The notes under the pieces: model-generated
What the model was told of the DNA's origin: nothing
What the model saw: the letters and a program-made list of their open reading frames with translations, nothing else
Database searches by the model: none
Program-made: the position numbers and the translations under genes
Origin: an uncultured Pseudoruegeria sp.
Lineage (GTDB): Bacteria > Pseudomonadota > Alphaproteobacteria > Rhodobacterales > Rhodobacteraceae
Assembly: GCA_947498155.1 (NCBI GenBank)
Contig: CANMJD010000002.1
Coordinates: 248,001-312,000, forward strand
Reading direction: 5' to 3'
DNA: 64,000 nt
Shown: positions 40,389 to 48,700 of the stretch, piece after piece
Layout: each line of letters opens with the position of its first letter
Numbering within the stretch: position 1 is the stretch's first letter

Positions 40389-41933
40389 ATGACACATTCG
40401 ACACTGCGCCTAGGGGCCTTGGCCACGGCTGCGAGCCTTACGGCCGCCCCCGCGATGGCTCAATCCATTGATGAAACCGTCAATGCGGCTTTTGCAAACT
40501 CAACCGGCTGGTTTGTCAGCTTTATCTTTAGCCCTTTTCCGGGCACGTCCTTTCCGTGGATCGTGGCTTGGCTGGTGATCGCCGCATCGGTGTTTTCGCT
40601 GTATTTTGCCTTTATTCAGTTTCGGGCTTTCCCGCATTCGATTGCCTTGGTCAGAGGCGATTATTCCGACCCTAATGATGCCGGAGAGGTAAGCCATTTT
40701 CAGGCCTTGACCACGGCGCTGTCGGGCACGGTCGGCCTTGGGAATATCGCCGGTGTGGCGGTTGCCGTCGGCATTGGCGGCGCTGGGGCGACCTTCTGGA
40801 TGATCCTTGCCGGGTTGCTTGGGATGGCATCGAAATTCACTGAATGTACGCTCGGGGTGAAATACCGGAATGAATACCCTGATGGCACGGTCTCTGGCGG
40901 GCCGATGTATTACATGACCAAAGGGTTTGCGGAGCGCGGTCTGCCCGGCGGGAAATTCCTTGCCGTGCTGTTTGCGATCTTCTGTATTCTGGGAGCCTTT
41001 GGCGGCGGCAACATGTTCCAGGCCAATCAGGCCCACGCCCAGTTGACCAATGTCGTTGGCGAATTTCCCGGCTGGATCACAGGCCTTGTTTTTGCGGGCA
41101 TCGTATTTGCCGTGATCATCGGCGGCTTGAAATCCATCGCGCAGGTCACCGAAAAAGTCGTGCCTTTCATGGGCGTGATGTATGTGATTGTCGCATTGGT
41201 CATCCTTCTGATGAACTTCAACCAGATCGGCGCGGCCTTCGGTGAAATCTTTGACGGAGCGTTTACCGGCAAAGGTATTGCGGGCGGCATGGTCGGAGCG
41301 CTGATTCAGGGCTTCAAACGGGCGGCGTTTTCCAATGAGGCCGGTGTGGGTTCTGCGGCAATCGCGCACTCTGCGGTGAAAACCAAAGAGCCGATCACCG
41401 AAGGGTTCGTGTCCTTGCTGGAGCCGTTCATTGATACGGTTGTGATCTGTACCATGACAGCGCTGGTGATTATCATTACCGGTCAGTTGATGACCGATCC
41501 CGCGACCGGCAATTACATCCTGAACGAAGCTGGTACCGCAATCCAGACTGTGGATGGCAATGGCGGCGTGGCCCTGACTTCGGCAGCGTTCTCTTCTGCC
41601 TTTGGCTGGTTCAAATATGTGCTGGCGCTGGCCGTGATCCTCTTTGCCTTCTCGACCATGATCTCTTGGTCCTACTACGGGCTGAAAGCTTGGACTTTCC
41701 TCTTTGGTGAGGGCAAAACCCAAGAGATCGTCTTCAAAGTGATCTTCTGTATCTTTGTTGTGATCGGTGCCTCTGCAAGCCTTGGTCCGGTCATCGACTT
41801 CTCTGATGCGGCAATCTTTGCGATGGCGGTGGTGAATATTGCCGCGCTCTATTGCTTGATGCCAATCGTCAAAACCGAGCTGGACAGCTACCTGTCCCGC
41901 CTGAAGTCCGGCGAGATCAAGAAACACGTTTGA
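40389..41933 (+). CDS. Alanine or glycine:cation symporter (AGCS family)
   Basis: A 514-aa sodium-coupled amino acid importer. Family signatures include ALSGTVGLGNIAGVAVAVGIGGAGA (landmark ~108-132), GGPMYYM, and KRAAFSNEAGVGSAAIAHSA (~316-335), with about 11 membrane helices. The N terminus (1-24, ending APAMAQ) looks like a cleavable signal peptide, found in a subset of the family. It follows the usp gene by 21 nt and ends at a strong terminator. Amino acid preference is not visible. Confidence 0.9.
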   Translation: MTHSTLRLGALATAASLTAAPAMAQSIDETVNAAFANSTGWFVSFIFSPFPGTSFPWIVAWLVIAASVFSLYFAFIQFRAFPHSIALVRGDYSDPNDAGEVSHFQALTTALSGTVGLGNIAGVAVAVGIGGAGATFWMILAGLLGMASKFTECTLGVKYRNEYPDGTVSGGPMYYMTKGFAERGLPGGKFLAVLFAIFCILGAFGGGNMFQANQAHAQLTNVVGEFPGWITGLVFAGIVFAVIIGGLKSIAQVTEKVVPFMGVMYVIVALVILLMNFNQIGAAFGEIFDGAFTGKGIAGGMVGALIQGFKRAAFSNEAGVGSAAIAHSAVKTKEPITEGFVSLLEPFIDTVVICTMTALVIIITGQLMTDPATGNYILNEAGTAIQTVDGNGGVALTSAAFSSAFGWFKYVLALAVILFAFSTMISWSYYGLKAWTFLFGEGKTQEIVFKVIFCIFVVIGASASLGPVIDFSDAAIFAMAVVNIAALYCLMPIVKTELDSYLSRLKSGEIKKHV

Positions 41934-41960
41934 TAAAACGTGAGGCGGCCTTCGGGGCGC

Positions 41961-42066
41961 TCGCAAAACTGGAAAACCCGTCCTATCGGGCGGGTTTTTC
42001 GTTTTGGTGTTTTGTGTGGTTTGGGTATCTAGAGGGGAAATGGCTGGGATTGGTTTTTTGGCGGCT
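41961..42066 (+). repeat. Imperfect direct repeat, copy 1
   Basis: A 106-bp segment running from TCGCAAAACTGG to TTGGCGGCT that recurs at 42950-43054 with about ten substitutions and one deletion (roughly 90% identical by eye). It includes the symporter terminator. Confidence 0.85.
41973..41999 (+). terminator. Rho-independent terminator of the AGCS symporter gene
   Basis: AAAACCCGTCC / GGGCGGGTTTT stem with one G-T pair, loop TATC and five T residues, 40 nt after the stop. Confidence 0.9.
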
Positions 42067-42315
42067 CAGCAAGTATAGTAAACGTCTGTCTATTCCATTC
42101 GATAAAGGCAGTGCTGGTAGTATTGGTGAAAGCCCACCCCGGCCATACCTGTAAGAAGCGACATGATTGCCCTAATCGGGGATGCTGAAATCCGAGCCAC
42201 GGTTGCGCCGCCCGGAACGATGCCGGATCACGCTGTGTACCTGAGAGGGTATTACGCACTTTGAAAATGCTGCCCGTTCCGGTATCGGCACGAAACAATC
42301 AGAAAAGAGATCGCG
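42067..42315. other. Intergenic stretch upstream of the lipoprotein gene
   Basis: Together with the repeat, the non-coding gap after the symporter is 382 nt. The part after the repeat has no convincing frame or hairpin; it presumably holds the promoter of the lipoprotein gene, with AAGAGA as ribosome binding site at about 42304-42309. Confidence 0.45.
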
Positions 42316-42855
42316 ATGAAGCTTCTTCTGGCCACCGCATTTGCCTCTATTTTAATATTGGCAAGTTGCGTACCAATCCCGGAAACAACCACTTACCAAT
42401 TGTACTTGGCGCAGGGTGCAGGCGCGAAAGTGACTGGGCAGTGTAATAACACATCGACTTCCAAGTTTCAGTTTACCATCGGCCCCAAACAATCCCATAA
42501 CGTCGGAGTTTCGCTGAGATGGTTTGATGGTAGATTGGAAGCATTGGTTACGGCCTTTGCGGACGAAGTAACCGATGTTCAGGTTTCTCCAGAACGTCTT
42601 CGCCTAGTATACGAGGGTCGCGAGTTAGCCCCGGTTTCAACCAAAGAACTGGTCAACCATTACAGCAGTTTCTTGGGCAAATCATATCGTAGTTCAGCGC
42701 GCTTCAATATCGGCAGCGCACCCATCGAAAAAGTCGAGCTGATCGTCCGGCCCGGAGGGGTGCTTATCGACGGGAAAGACAAGCCATTGCCTGCCATGCG
42801 CTTTGCCTATGTTTCCAGAACCGACTCCAGATTGACACAACCGATCAATTGCTGA
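42316..42855 (+). CDS. Small predicted lipoprotein of unknown function
   Basis: A 179-aa protein I do not recognise. Residues 1-17 form a signal peptide ending in the lipobox LASC with Cys18, so it should be lipid-anchored. The mature part is mixed polar with few Cys and no obvious repeats, and contains FTIGPKQSHNVGVSLRWFDG (landmark ~56-75). It stands alone, framed by the two copies of a direct repeat, and its base composition looks a little more AT-rich than its neighbours. It could be a recent acquisition or a lineage-specific envelope protein. Confidence 0.7.
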   Translation: MKLLLATAFASILILASCVPIPETTTYQLYLAQGAGAKVTGQCNNTSTSKFQFTIGPKQSHNVGVSLRWFDGRLEALVTAFADEVTDVQVSPERLRLVYEGRELAPVSTKELVNHYSSFLGKSYRSSARFNIGSAPIEKVELIVRPGGVLIDGKDKPLPAMRFAYVSRTDSRLTQPINC

Positions 42856-43411
42856 TCGACCAAGCCAGAAGAGAAGAACCCCCTAGCTCATGTTGTCTGA
42901 GAAAAACCTTTCGGACGAGTTGAATTACAAACTGCCCGCAGCGAGGTGGTCGCAAAACTGGAAAACCCGTCCTGTTGGGCGGATTTTTCGTTTTGGTGTT
43001 TTGTGAGGTTTGGGTAACTAGAGGGGGAATGGCCGGAGTTGGTTTTTGGCGGCTTTGCAGACATAGCCGCCTTTTGCCCTCGCAGCGGATGCACGCGCAG
43101 AAATTGCAAACCGGGGTTCGTGCCTGCAGCAACCGGAATGTTGCGCCGCAGCGATATGGTAAAAAGCAGCCATTGGAGAAGATGACCGCAACGGGTTCCG
43201 GTCCTTAAGAGGACGAGAATACCGACCAGCGCGGCATTCCAAGGGCGGACTTGCTAATTAGCTCGAAGGGGCTCTTATGTTGAAGGGTACTGTGAAGACC
43301 TAGCGACCGAATTGCCACCACTCCGTAAAGGGACCATCAAAATTCTTGCCTTGCAGTGGTTCCGTTAGGCTGCGTTCGGTGCGCCGGAAAATCTGAGAGG
43401 TTTTCTTACAT
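42856..43411. other. Gene-poor stretch between lipoprotein and GntR genes
   Basis: These 556 nt contain repeat copy 2 (42950-43054) with its degenerate terminator hairpin (42962-42988). A short frame on the minus strand (about 43395-43308), ending Phe-Gly-Arg-stop, may be the tail of a lost gene. No full-length gene or structured RNA is evident. Confidence 0.6.
42950..43054 (+). repeat. Imperfect direct repeat, copy 2
   Basis: Second copy of the segment at 41961-42066. The terminator stem is preserved except for one C/A mismatch (42966/42983), and it may serve the lipoprotein gene that ends 107 nt before its hairpin. Confidence 0.85.
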
Positions 43412-44077
43412 TCACCTGGCCCAACTCAAGTCCGAATAAGAACGCTCCCCACGCGTGATTTGCCGTTTCAAGATTGCCTTCGCTGATCTCGCTTTGCCTT
43501 CGCTCAGGTGGGCCAATATTGCCTCATGCTCAGCGAAGGATTTCGCTGTTCGTTCCGCGCGCTGTGACAAATGAGTCCGCATCGTTCGAACGATGTCACT
43601 GACATTTTGATTGCCGGCCTTCAGAAAACTATTGCCGCAATGCCTGAAAAAGGCGTCGTGAAAATCAGCGTCCAGCTCGAGGTATTGCTCAAATGCATCA
43701 GCATCGAGAGCTTCAGACATCTTGGAAACGACGTCCGCAAGTTCAGCGAGAAAGTTCGTGGGGTCTTCGACAAGTGCGGCGTCCATCGCAGACGTTTCGA
43801 GGATCAACCTGTACCGGCATAGCTGCACTACATCCTCTTGGGATAGACTGAACACAAATGCCCCACGCTGAGGAATGATCTCGACGAGCCCTTGGAGTTT
43901 AAGTGCAGCAAGCGCTTCGCGAATCGGGGTCTTGCTGATGCCAATTGCCTTTGAAAGTTTAGCTTCCTGCAGCTGTTCTCCCAAATGATACGTTCCGTTG
44001 ACGATGTTCGTTCGAATTTCCTCTTCCGCTATTTTGCTTAAGGAATCCGGTCGCTTGAGGTGAATTGAATCTGACAT
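43412..44077 (-). CDS. GntR-family regulator with FCD effector domain
   Basis: A 221-aa FadR-type regulator. The HTH is around ISKTPIREALAALKLQGLV (landmark ~47-65), followed by the all-helical FCD domain with metal-type ligands in DADFHDAFF, RTHLSQ and FAEHEAIL. I use the ATG at 44077 (preceded by AGAGAAG) rather than the open extension to 44116. It is divergent from the TRAP operon with a palindromic site in between (44142-44155). Its recognition helix is close in sequence to that of the second GntR protein at 59098. It probably represses uptake until a sugar-acid ligand binds. Confidence 0.88.
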   Translation of the reverse strand: MSDSIHLKRPDSLSKIAEEEIRTNIVNGTYHLGEQLQEAKLSKAIGISKTPIREALAALKLQGLVEIIPQRGAFVFSLSQEDVVQLCRYRLILETSAMDAALVEDPTNFLAELADVVSKMSEALDADAFEQYLELDADFHDAFFRHCGNSFLKAGNQNVSDIVRTMRTHLSQRAERTAKSFAEHEAILAHLSEGKARSAKAILKRQITRGERSYSDLSWAR

Positions 44078-44141
44078 AGCTTCTCTGTTTGTAGCCCGTT
44101 TTAACATGGATAGCACATGTTTTATTGATTTCTAAATCATA

Positions 44142-44155
44142 TCTGATATGTCAGA
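44142..44155 (+). promoter_or_regulatory. GntR operator at the TRAP promoter
   Basis: TCTGATATGTCAGA, with arms TCTGA/TCAGA. It is the exact reverse complement of the site at 59875-59888. It overlaps the likely -10 region that follows TTGATT (44125-44130). Confidence 0.7.
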
Positions 44156-44203
44156 CGGCAGAGCAGTGGAGAGCTCAATGAAATTAACCCTTGGGAGGAC
44201 ACC

Positions 44204-45202
44204 TTGTTTAACAAATCCACATTCACACTCGCCGCCATCCTGTCGACCGGGCTTGCCATGACCGCATCAGCCGAAACCGTCATCAAAATTGGTCACGGCG
44301 CAGCAGAATCGTTCCACATGCACCGCGCGCTGTTGCACTTTGAAGAGTTAGTCGAGGCTGGCTCTGATGGCGAAATCGACGTTCAAATCTTCCCGTCTTC
44401 GCAAATGGGCCCTGACCGTGAAATGATCGAAGGCGTTCAGACGGGCGTATTGGAAATGGCCATCCCGCCATCTTCGTTCTTTGCGGGTTGGGATCCGGCC
44501 TTTGCTGTGATCGAGCTACCTTACATGTACGCATCCAAAGAGATCGCTTTTGACGTTCTAGAGAGCGAAGCCGGCGACAGCATGATCGATCGGGTCGAAA
44601 ACCAAGGCCTCGTTGGGCTTGGTTGGTTAGAACTCGGCGTGCGCAATGTGACCAACAATGTGCGCCCAATTGCGACCCCTGCAGACCTTGAAGGCGTAAA
44701 GCTGCGCACGATGCAGGTTCCGGCCCATGTCGCGACTTTCGAGGCGCTCGGTGCGAACCCAACACCGATGAACTTTGGTGAGGTGTACTCCGCGCTTCAG
44801 CAAGGTGTCATTGATGGGCAGGAAAACCCTCTCGCGATCATCACATCCCAGCGCTTCTATGAGGTCCAGTCGCACCTTTCTACTACAGGCCACGTTTTTG
44901 CCGTCTATATGCCGGTCATCAGCCAACCGTTCTTTAACTCGCTTACAGATGAACACCAGGAGCTCGTTCGTACGTCAATGGCATCTGCCCGCGCTCACCA
45001 GGCAGAACTGGTATCCGCGGAAGAGGCTTCACAGCTAGAGGAAATCCGTGCCGCTGGTGTCGAAGTTTTGGAACTGACGGCAGAGCAACGCCAAGCGTTC
45101 GCTGACTCTACCGAAGGCGTACGTCTGCAATACCGCGACGAAGTAGGTGCAGACGCCTATGACGCTTGGATTGCTGCGGTTGCAGCGGCAAGCGGCTCCT
45201 AA
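44204..45202 (+). CDS. TRAP transporter substrate-binding protein (DctP family)
   Basis: Periplasmic receptor of a TRAP importer. It has 332 aa with a signal peptide (about 1-23, ending TASA). The DctP fold shows HMHRALLHFEELVEAGSDGEI early, VRNVTNNVRPI, and LEGVKLRTMQVPAHVATFEALGANPTPM (landmarks), with the conserved Arg of LRTM likely to bind a carboxylate. It starts at TTG 44204 with GGGAGG 7 nt upstream; the ATG at 44178 is out of frame. Ligand is probably a sugar acid or 2-hydroxy acid, given the oxidase at the end of the operon. Confidence 0.9.
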   Translation: MFNKSTFTLAAILSTGLAMTASAETVIKIGHGAAESFHMHRALLHFEELVEAGSDGEIDVQIFPSSQMGPDREMIEGVQTGVLEMAIPPSSFFAGWDPAFAVIELPYMYASKEIAFDVLESEAGDSMIDRVENQGLVGLGWLELGVRNVTNNVRPIATPADLEGVKLRTMQVPAHVATFEALGANPTPMNFGEVYSALQQGVIDGQENPLAIITSQRFYEVQSHLSTTGHVFAVYMPVISQPFFNSLTDEHQELVRTSMASARAHQAELVSAEEASQLEEIRAAGVEVLELTAEQRQAFADSTEGVRLQYRDEVGADAYDAWIAAVAAASGS

Positions 45203-45225
45203 TTCGATTGGGTTAAGACAAGACA

Positions 45226-45257
45226 GGTCATCCGAGATCTCGGGATCTCGGGTGGCC
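45226..45257 (+). promoter_or_regulatory. Intercistronic hairpin after the TRAP receptor gene
   Basis: A 14-bp uninterrupted stem (three G-T pairs) with a TCGG tetraloop and no T-run. It lies between the receptor and permease genes, where it should protect the upstream message and let the receptor be made in excess. Confidence 0.75.
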
Positions 45258-45279
45258 TACGACAATCTGGGAGGAATAA

Positions 45280-45765
45280 ATGGCTACGTTGAAATGGTTG
45301 AACCACAACCTCGAAAAAGTCCTGGCATCGATGTTGCTGTCGGCAATCGTACTACTGATTTTCGGCAACGTGTTCATGCGCTATGTCATGAACGCTTCGT
45401 TGTCTTGGGGCGAAGAATTGACGCTCTGGCTTTTTGTTTGGTTTGTCTGGCTTGCCGTCAGCTATGCCTTCCACAGCCGTGAACACGTCCGCATCACAAT
45501 CATCCGTGACGGGCTACCAGAGCGAGCGCGATTATACCTTGATGTTGTCATTGATCTGCTCGTGCTCGCGTTCTTGGTGACGCTGACGATTGAATGCATC
45601 AAACTCATCATGCTTCCGTTTGTGGCCAGCCAAAACTCGGTCGTTCTAGGCCTCCCCATTCCAATTTTATATGCGTCTGCCCCCGTCGGAGCTGCGCTGT
45701 CGTCATTTCGTGTTGTGCAACATCTGACGAAGACCATGCGCACCATTTCTGCAAACAAAGCTTAG
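45280..45765 (+). CDS. TRAP transporter small permease (DctQ family)
   Basis: A 161-aa membrane protein with four hydrophobic segments. It has the conserved LSWGEELTLWLFVWFVWLAVSYAF stretch (landmark ~45-68), including the Glu-Glu pair of DctQ proteins. GGGAGG precedes the ATG. It is followed after 10 nt by the large permease. Function is fixed by the operon: sodium-driven uptake with the DctP and DctM partners. Confidence 0.9.
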   Translation: MATLKWLNHNLEKVLASMLLSAIVLLIFGNVFMRYVMNASLSWGEELTLWLFVWFVWLAVSYAFHSREHVRITIIRDGLPERARLYLDVVIDLLVLAFLVTLTIECIKLIMLPFVASQNSVVLGLPIPILYASAPVGAALSSFRVVQHLTKTMRTISANKA

Positions 45766-45775
45766 GAACAGACAA

Positions 45776-47059
45776 ATGCTCGCTGCAACCATCTTCATTT
45801 CTTTGTTCGTACTGCTTCTTTTGAGCGTGCCGATTGGTATTTGCCTAGGACTTGCGACGATGATCGCAATGCTGTTCGTTGACGGCACACCGCCGATGGT
45901 TTTGTTGGCCCGATCCGTTGTCACGGGCGCCGATTCATTTCCACTGATCGCTGTGCCGCTGTTCATTCTCGCAGGAGACCTGATGCAACACGGTGGGATG
46001 TCACGCCGTTTGGTCAGCTTCGCAAATGCGTTGATCGGCCACATCCATAGTGGGTTGGCCTACGTGAATGTGTTGGCATGTGTATTCTTTGCGGCGATCT
46101 CTGGATCTTCGCCAGCAACCGTCGCTGCCATTGGCTCAAACATGATCCCCGAAATGGAAAAGGTTGGCTATTCGCGGCGCTTCAGTGGGGCGCTGACCGC
46201 GTCCTCTGGCATGATTGGGGTTATGATCCCGCCAAGCATTCCATTCATCATTTATGGCGTTACTGCGGAAGTTTCGATCGGGAAGCTGTTTTTAGCAGGC
46301 ATCATTCCGGGCATTCTGTTTGCAATCATGTTCATGGTTGTCGCACGCTTGTTGCTGCGCAAAGACACTGACGTTCAGGAGTCGACCACAGAGTTCTCTA
46401 AGATCGGCGTTTGGCAGAACTTCCGTGAGTCCATTTGGGCGTTGCTCGTTCCAGGCATTATTCTGGGCGGCATCTATAGTGGTGCTTTCACACCGACCGA
46501 GGCAGGCGCAGTTGCAGTGGTCTACGCGGCTGTCGTCGGCATCTTTGTGTACGGCGATCTTGGCATAAAGGATCTGCCAGAAGTCTTGGCGCAGAGCGCG
46601 AAGACCAGTGGGACGATCCTTGTTCTGGTAATCATGGCGACGGCGTTTGGTAGGCTGATCACACTTGCAAGGATCCCAGCCGAACTGTCCATCACCATCA
46701 CCAGCATGTCTGACAATCCGATCATCATCCTGTTGCTTATTAATCTGTTGTTGTTGGTCATCGGTATGTTTATGGAGACGATCTCTTCAATCATCATCAT
46801 GACACCGATCCTCCTTCCCGTCGCGACTGCGCTAGGAGTCGACCCGATCGCATTTGGCGTGATCCTCACAGTCAACTTGGCCATTGGGTTTTGCACTCCA
46901 CCTCTCGGCGTAAACCTATTCGTCGCAAGCGGGATTTCAGGCGTGTCCATTGAGAAACTCAGCAAAGCAATTCTGCCATTCTTCGCAGGTATGCTCATTC
47001 TCTTGATGCTGATCACCTATGTGCCCGCAATTTCATTGGCTTTACCGTCTCTTTGGTAA
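45776..47059 (+). CDS. TRAP transporter large permease (DctM family)
   Basis: A 427-aa integral membrane protein with about 11-12 hydrophobic segments. DctM landmarks are FPLIAVPLFILAGDLMQHGG (~60-79), ISGSSPATVAAIG, MIPPSIPFIIYG and GFCTPPLGVNLF near the C terminus. It forms the ion-coupled channel of the TRAP system. The 42-nt gap to the oxidase gene suggests that the four genes form one operon. Confidence 0.92.
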   Translation: MLAATIFISLFVLLLLSVPIGICLGLATMIAMLFVDGTPPMVLLARSVVTGADSFPLIAVPLFILAGDLMQHGGMSRRLVSFANALIGHIHSGLAYVNVLACVFFAAISGSSPATVAAIGSNMIPEMEKVGYSRRFSGALTASSGMIGVMIPPSIPFIIYGVTAEVSIGKLFLAGIIPGILFAIMFMVVARLLLRKDTDVQESTTEFSKIGVWQNFRESIWALLVPGIILGGIYSGAFTPTEAGAVAVVYAAVVGIFVYGDLGIKDLPEVLAQSAKTSGTILVLVIMATAFGRLITLARIPAELSITITSMSDNPIIILLLINLLLLVIGMFMETISSIIIMTPILLPVATALGVDPIAFGVILTVNLAIGFCTPPLGVNLFVASGISGVSIEKLSKAILPFFAGMLILLMLITYVPAISLALPSLW

Positions 47060-47101
47060 CCAGAGAGAACTGCAAGAGCGAGTTAACAAAGGGGAAACCG
47101 A

Positions 47102-48247
47102 ATGGATCTCGACCTATCTCACCCATCCATCGAGGATTTGCGACAAGCTGCTCGCAAACGCATGCCGAAATTCGCTTTTGAGTATCTCGACAGCGCGACT
47201 GGACGGGAGCTGGGGCTGAAAACAAATCGTGATGCGCTTGATGCAATCGGGTTCATGCCCAGCGTCTTGTGTGGGCGCACGACGGCTGATCTGAAAACAG
47301 AGCTTCTTGGGCAGACATACGATTTGCCGTTTGGGATCGCCCCTGTTGGAATGTCCGGCATGATGTGGGCAGGCGCCGAGCGAATGCTTGCGAAAGCTGC
47401 GGTCGCGCACAACATCCCTTTTTCGCTGTCCAGCGTCGCGGTTGCGTCACCGGAAGATGTCGCCCCCCACATCGGCAACAACGGGTGGTTTCAGCATTAT
47501 CCGGTAAAGTCCGCTGAGCTGCGTCAAAAGATGCTGCCGAGGATCAAGGCGGCTGGGTTCCATACGCTGATCATCACTGTGGATGTCCCGCAAGAAAGCA
47601 GACGCGAGCGACAGCGGCGCGCCAATCTAACCGTGCCGCCCAAAGCTGATCTGCGGACGATCAAAGAAATGGCAATGTGTCCTTCTTGGTGTCTTGCACA
47701 TCTTAGGGAAGGCATCATGCCTAGGATGCGGTTCTTCGACGACTATATCCCTCAGCGTGGGCGAGAAAGTTTTACCCATGCAGGCGCGCTGATCCGCGGC
47801 ATTCCAGATTGGCAATACCTGAAGGAATTGCGTCAGGAGTGGGATGGCCATTTGATCGTGAAGGGCGTGTTGCGACCAGAAGACGCCAAACGAATGGTAG
47901 AGGAAGGTGCAGATTGCATCTGGGTATCGAACCACTCTGGCCGTCAGTTCGAGGCTGCACCGGCCGTTATCGACCAACTCCCGAAAATCCGAGAAGCTGT
48001 TGGGCCGGATGTACCGCTCATCTACGATTCAGGCATAGCTTGGGGATTGGATGTTATGCGAGCGCTGGCCAAAGGTGCCGATTTCGTCATGGCTGGACGC
48101 GCGTTTCAGTTTGCAGTGGCGTCATTTGGGGCGCGTGGCATCGACCACCTAATACACATTCTGAAGGCCGACATTGAAGCCAACATGAGCCAACTTGGTC
48201 TTGAACAGATTGACCGTCTTGCGGAATACCTGTTGGTGAGCGACTGA
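47102..48247 (+). CDS. FMN-dependent alpha-hydroxy-acid oxidase/dehydrogenase (LldD family)
   Basis: Oxidises an L-2-hydroxy acid (lactate, glycolate, mandelate or a sugar-derived acid) to the 2-oxo acid. The 381 aa form the FMN TIM barrel, with IAPVGMSGMMW (~79-89), the FMN-contacting lysine in IVKGVL (~254) and the catalytic His278 and Arg281 in WVSNHSGRQ. The usual reading of the last motif is SNHGGRQ, so the Gly-to-Ser change and the following FEAAP are slight departures. Being last in the TRAP operon, it may act on the imported acid; oxidation of lactate made from methylglyoxal is another option. Confidence 0.88.
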   Translation: MDLDLSHPSIEDLRQAARKRMPKFAFEYLDSATGRELGLKTNRDALDAIGFMPSVLCGRTTADLKTELLGQTYDLPFGIAPVGMSGMMWAGAERMLAKAAVAHNIPFSLSSVAVASPEDVAPHIGNNGWFQHYPVKSAELRQKMLPRIKAAGFHTLIITVDVPQESRRERQRRANLTVPPKADLRTIKEMAMCPSWCLAHLREGIMPRMRFFDDYIPQRGRESFTHAGALIRGIPDWQYLKELRQEWDGHLIVKGVLRPEDAKRMVEEGADCIWVSNHSGRQFEAAPAVIDQLPKIREAVGPDVPLIYDSGIAWGLDVMRALAKGADFVMAGRAFQFAVASFGARGIDHLIHILKADIEANMSQLGLEQIDRLAEYLLVSD

Positions 48248-48260
48248 TCACCATGCAATG

Positions 48261-48301
48261 CGAGAACTAACCCAAAGCTCTTGAGTTTGGATTAGTTCTC
48301 G
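48261..48301. terminator. Hairpin between convergent oxidase and mgsA genes
   Basis: CGAGAACTAA-c-CCAAA pairs with TTTGG-a-TTAGTTCTCG around a 9-nt loop. There is no long T-run, but the stem of 15 pairs with one internal mismatch lies exactly between two converging operons. Confidence 0.7.
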
Positions 48302-48304
48302 AAT

Positions 48305-48700
48305 TCATCTCATCAGCCCGTTCACAATCAAATCAGCGGTTGAGCGTGAACATGCCATAGGCAAATCATAAACGGTCGCCAACCGCGTCAGGGCTTTGAC
48401 ATCAACGTCATGCGGCATAGGTGCGAGCGGATCGACGAAGAAGATCAACGCGTCTAGCTTCTCCTCACAGATCATCGCCCCGATTTGCTGATCACCACCA
48501 AGCGGGCCGCTCTTTAAAGGCGTGATGTTCAGACTCGGCATCGCCTCGGACAACCGACGCCCTGTTGTCCCCGTCGAATATACGGAGGCACCCCGAAACG
48601 CATCGAAATTGGCCCCCACCCATTCGACGAGGTCGGGCTTGCGGGCGTCATGGGCCACCAGAGCAACCCGAAGCGCATTATCGGATAAATCGGTCGACAT
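48305..48700 (-). CDS. mgsA: Methylglyoxal synthase
   Basis: Converts dihydroxyacetone phosphate to methylglyoxal and phosphate. It has 131 aa, about 20 shorter than the E. coli enzyme at the C terminus. Catalytic residues are all in place: His17, Asp70 in SGPLGGDQQ, His97 and Asp100 in PHDVD, each one or two positions from the E. coli numbers (19, 71, 98, 101). TGTTG and TADLI motifs also match. It is the last gene of the 13-gene operon and overlaps the cupin gene by 23 nt, so it is co-expressed with the sugar-acid enzymes. Confidence 0.9.
   Translation of the reverse strand: MSTDLSDNALRVALVAHDARKPDLVEWVGANFDAFRGASVYSTGTTGRRLSEAMPSLNITPLKSGPLGGDQQIGAMICEEKLDALIFFVDPLAPMPHDVDVKALTRLATVYDLPMACSRSTADLIVNGLMR

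Noticed and set aside
40500-41966. Open frame of about 488 codons opposite the AGCS symporter
   Set aside because: It is extremely rich in His, Arg, Asp and Gln, as expected from the complement of membrane-helix codons; no motif was found.
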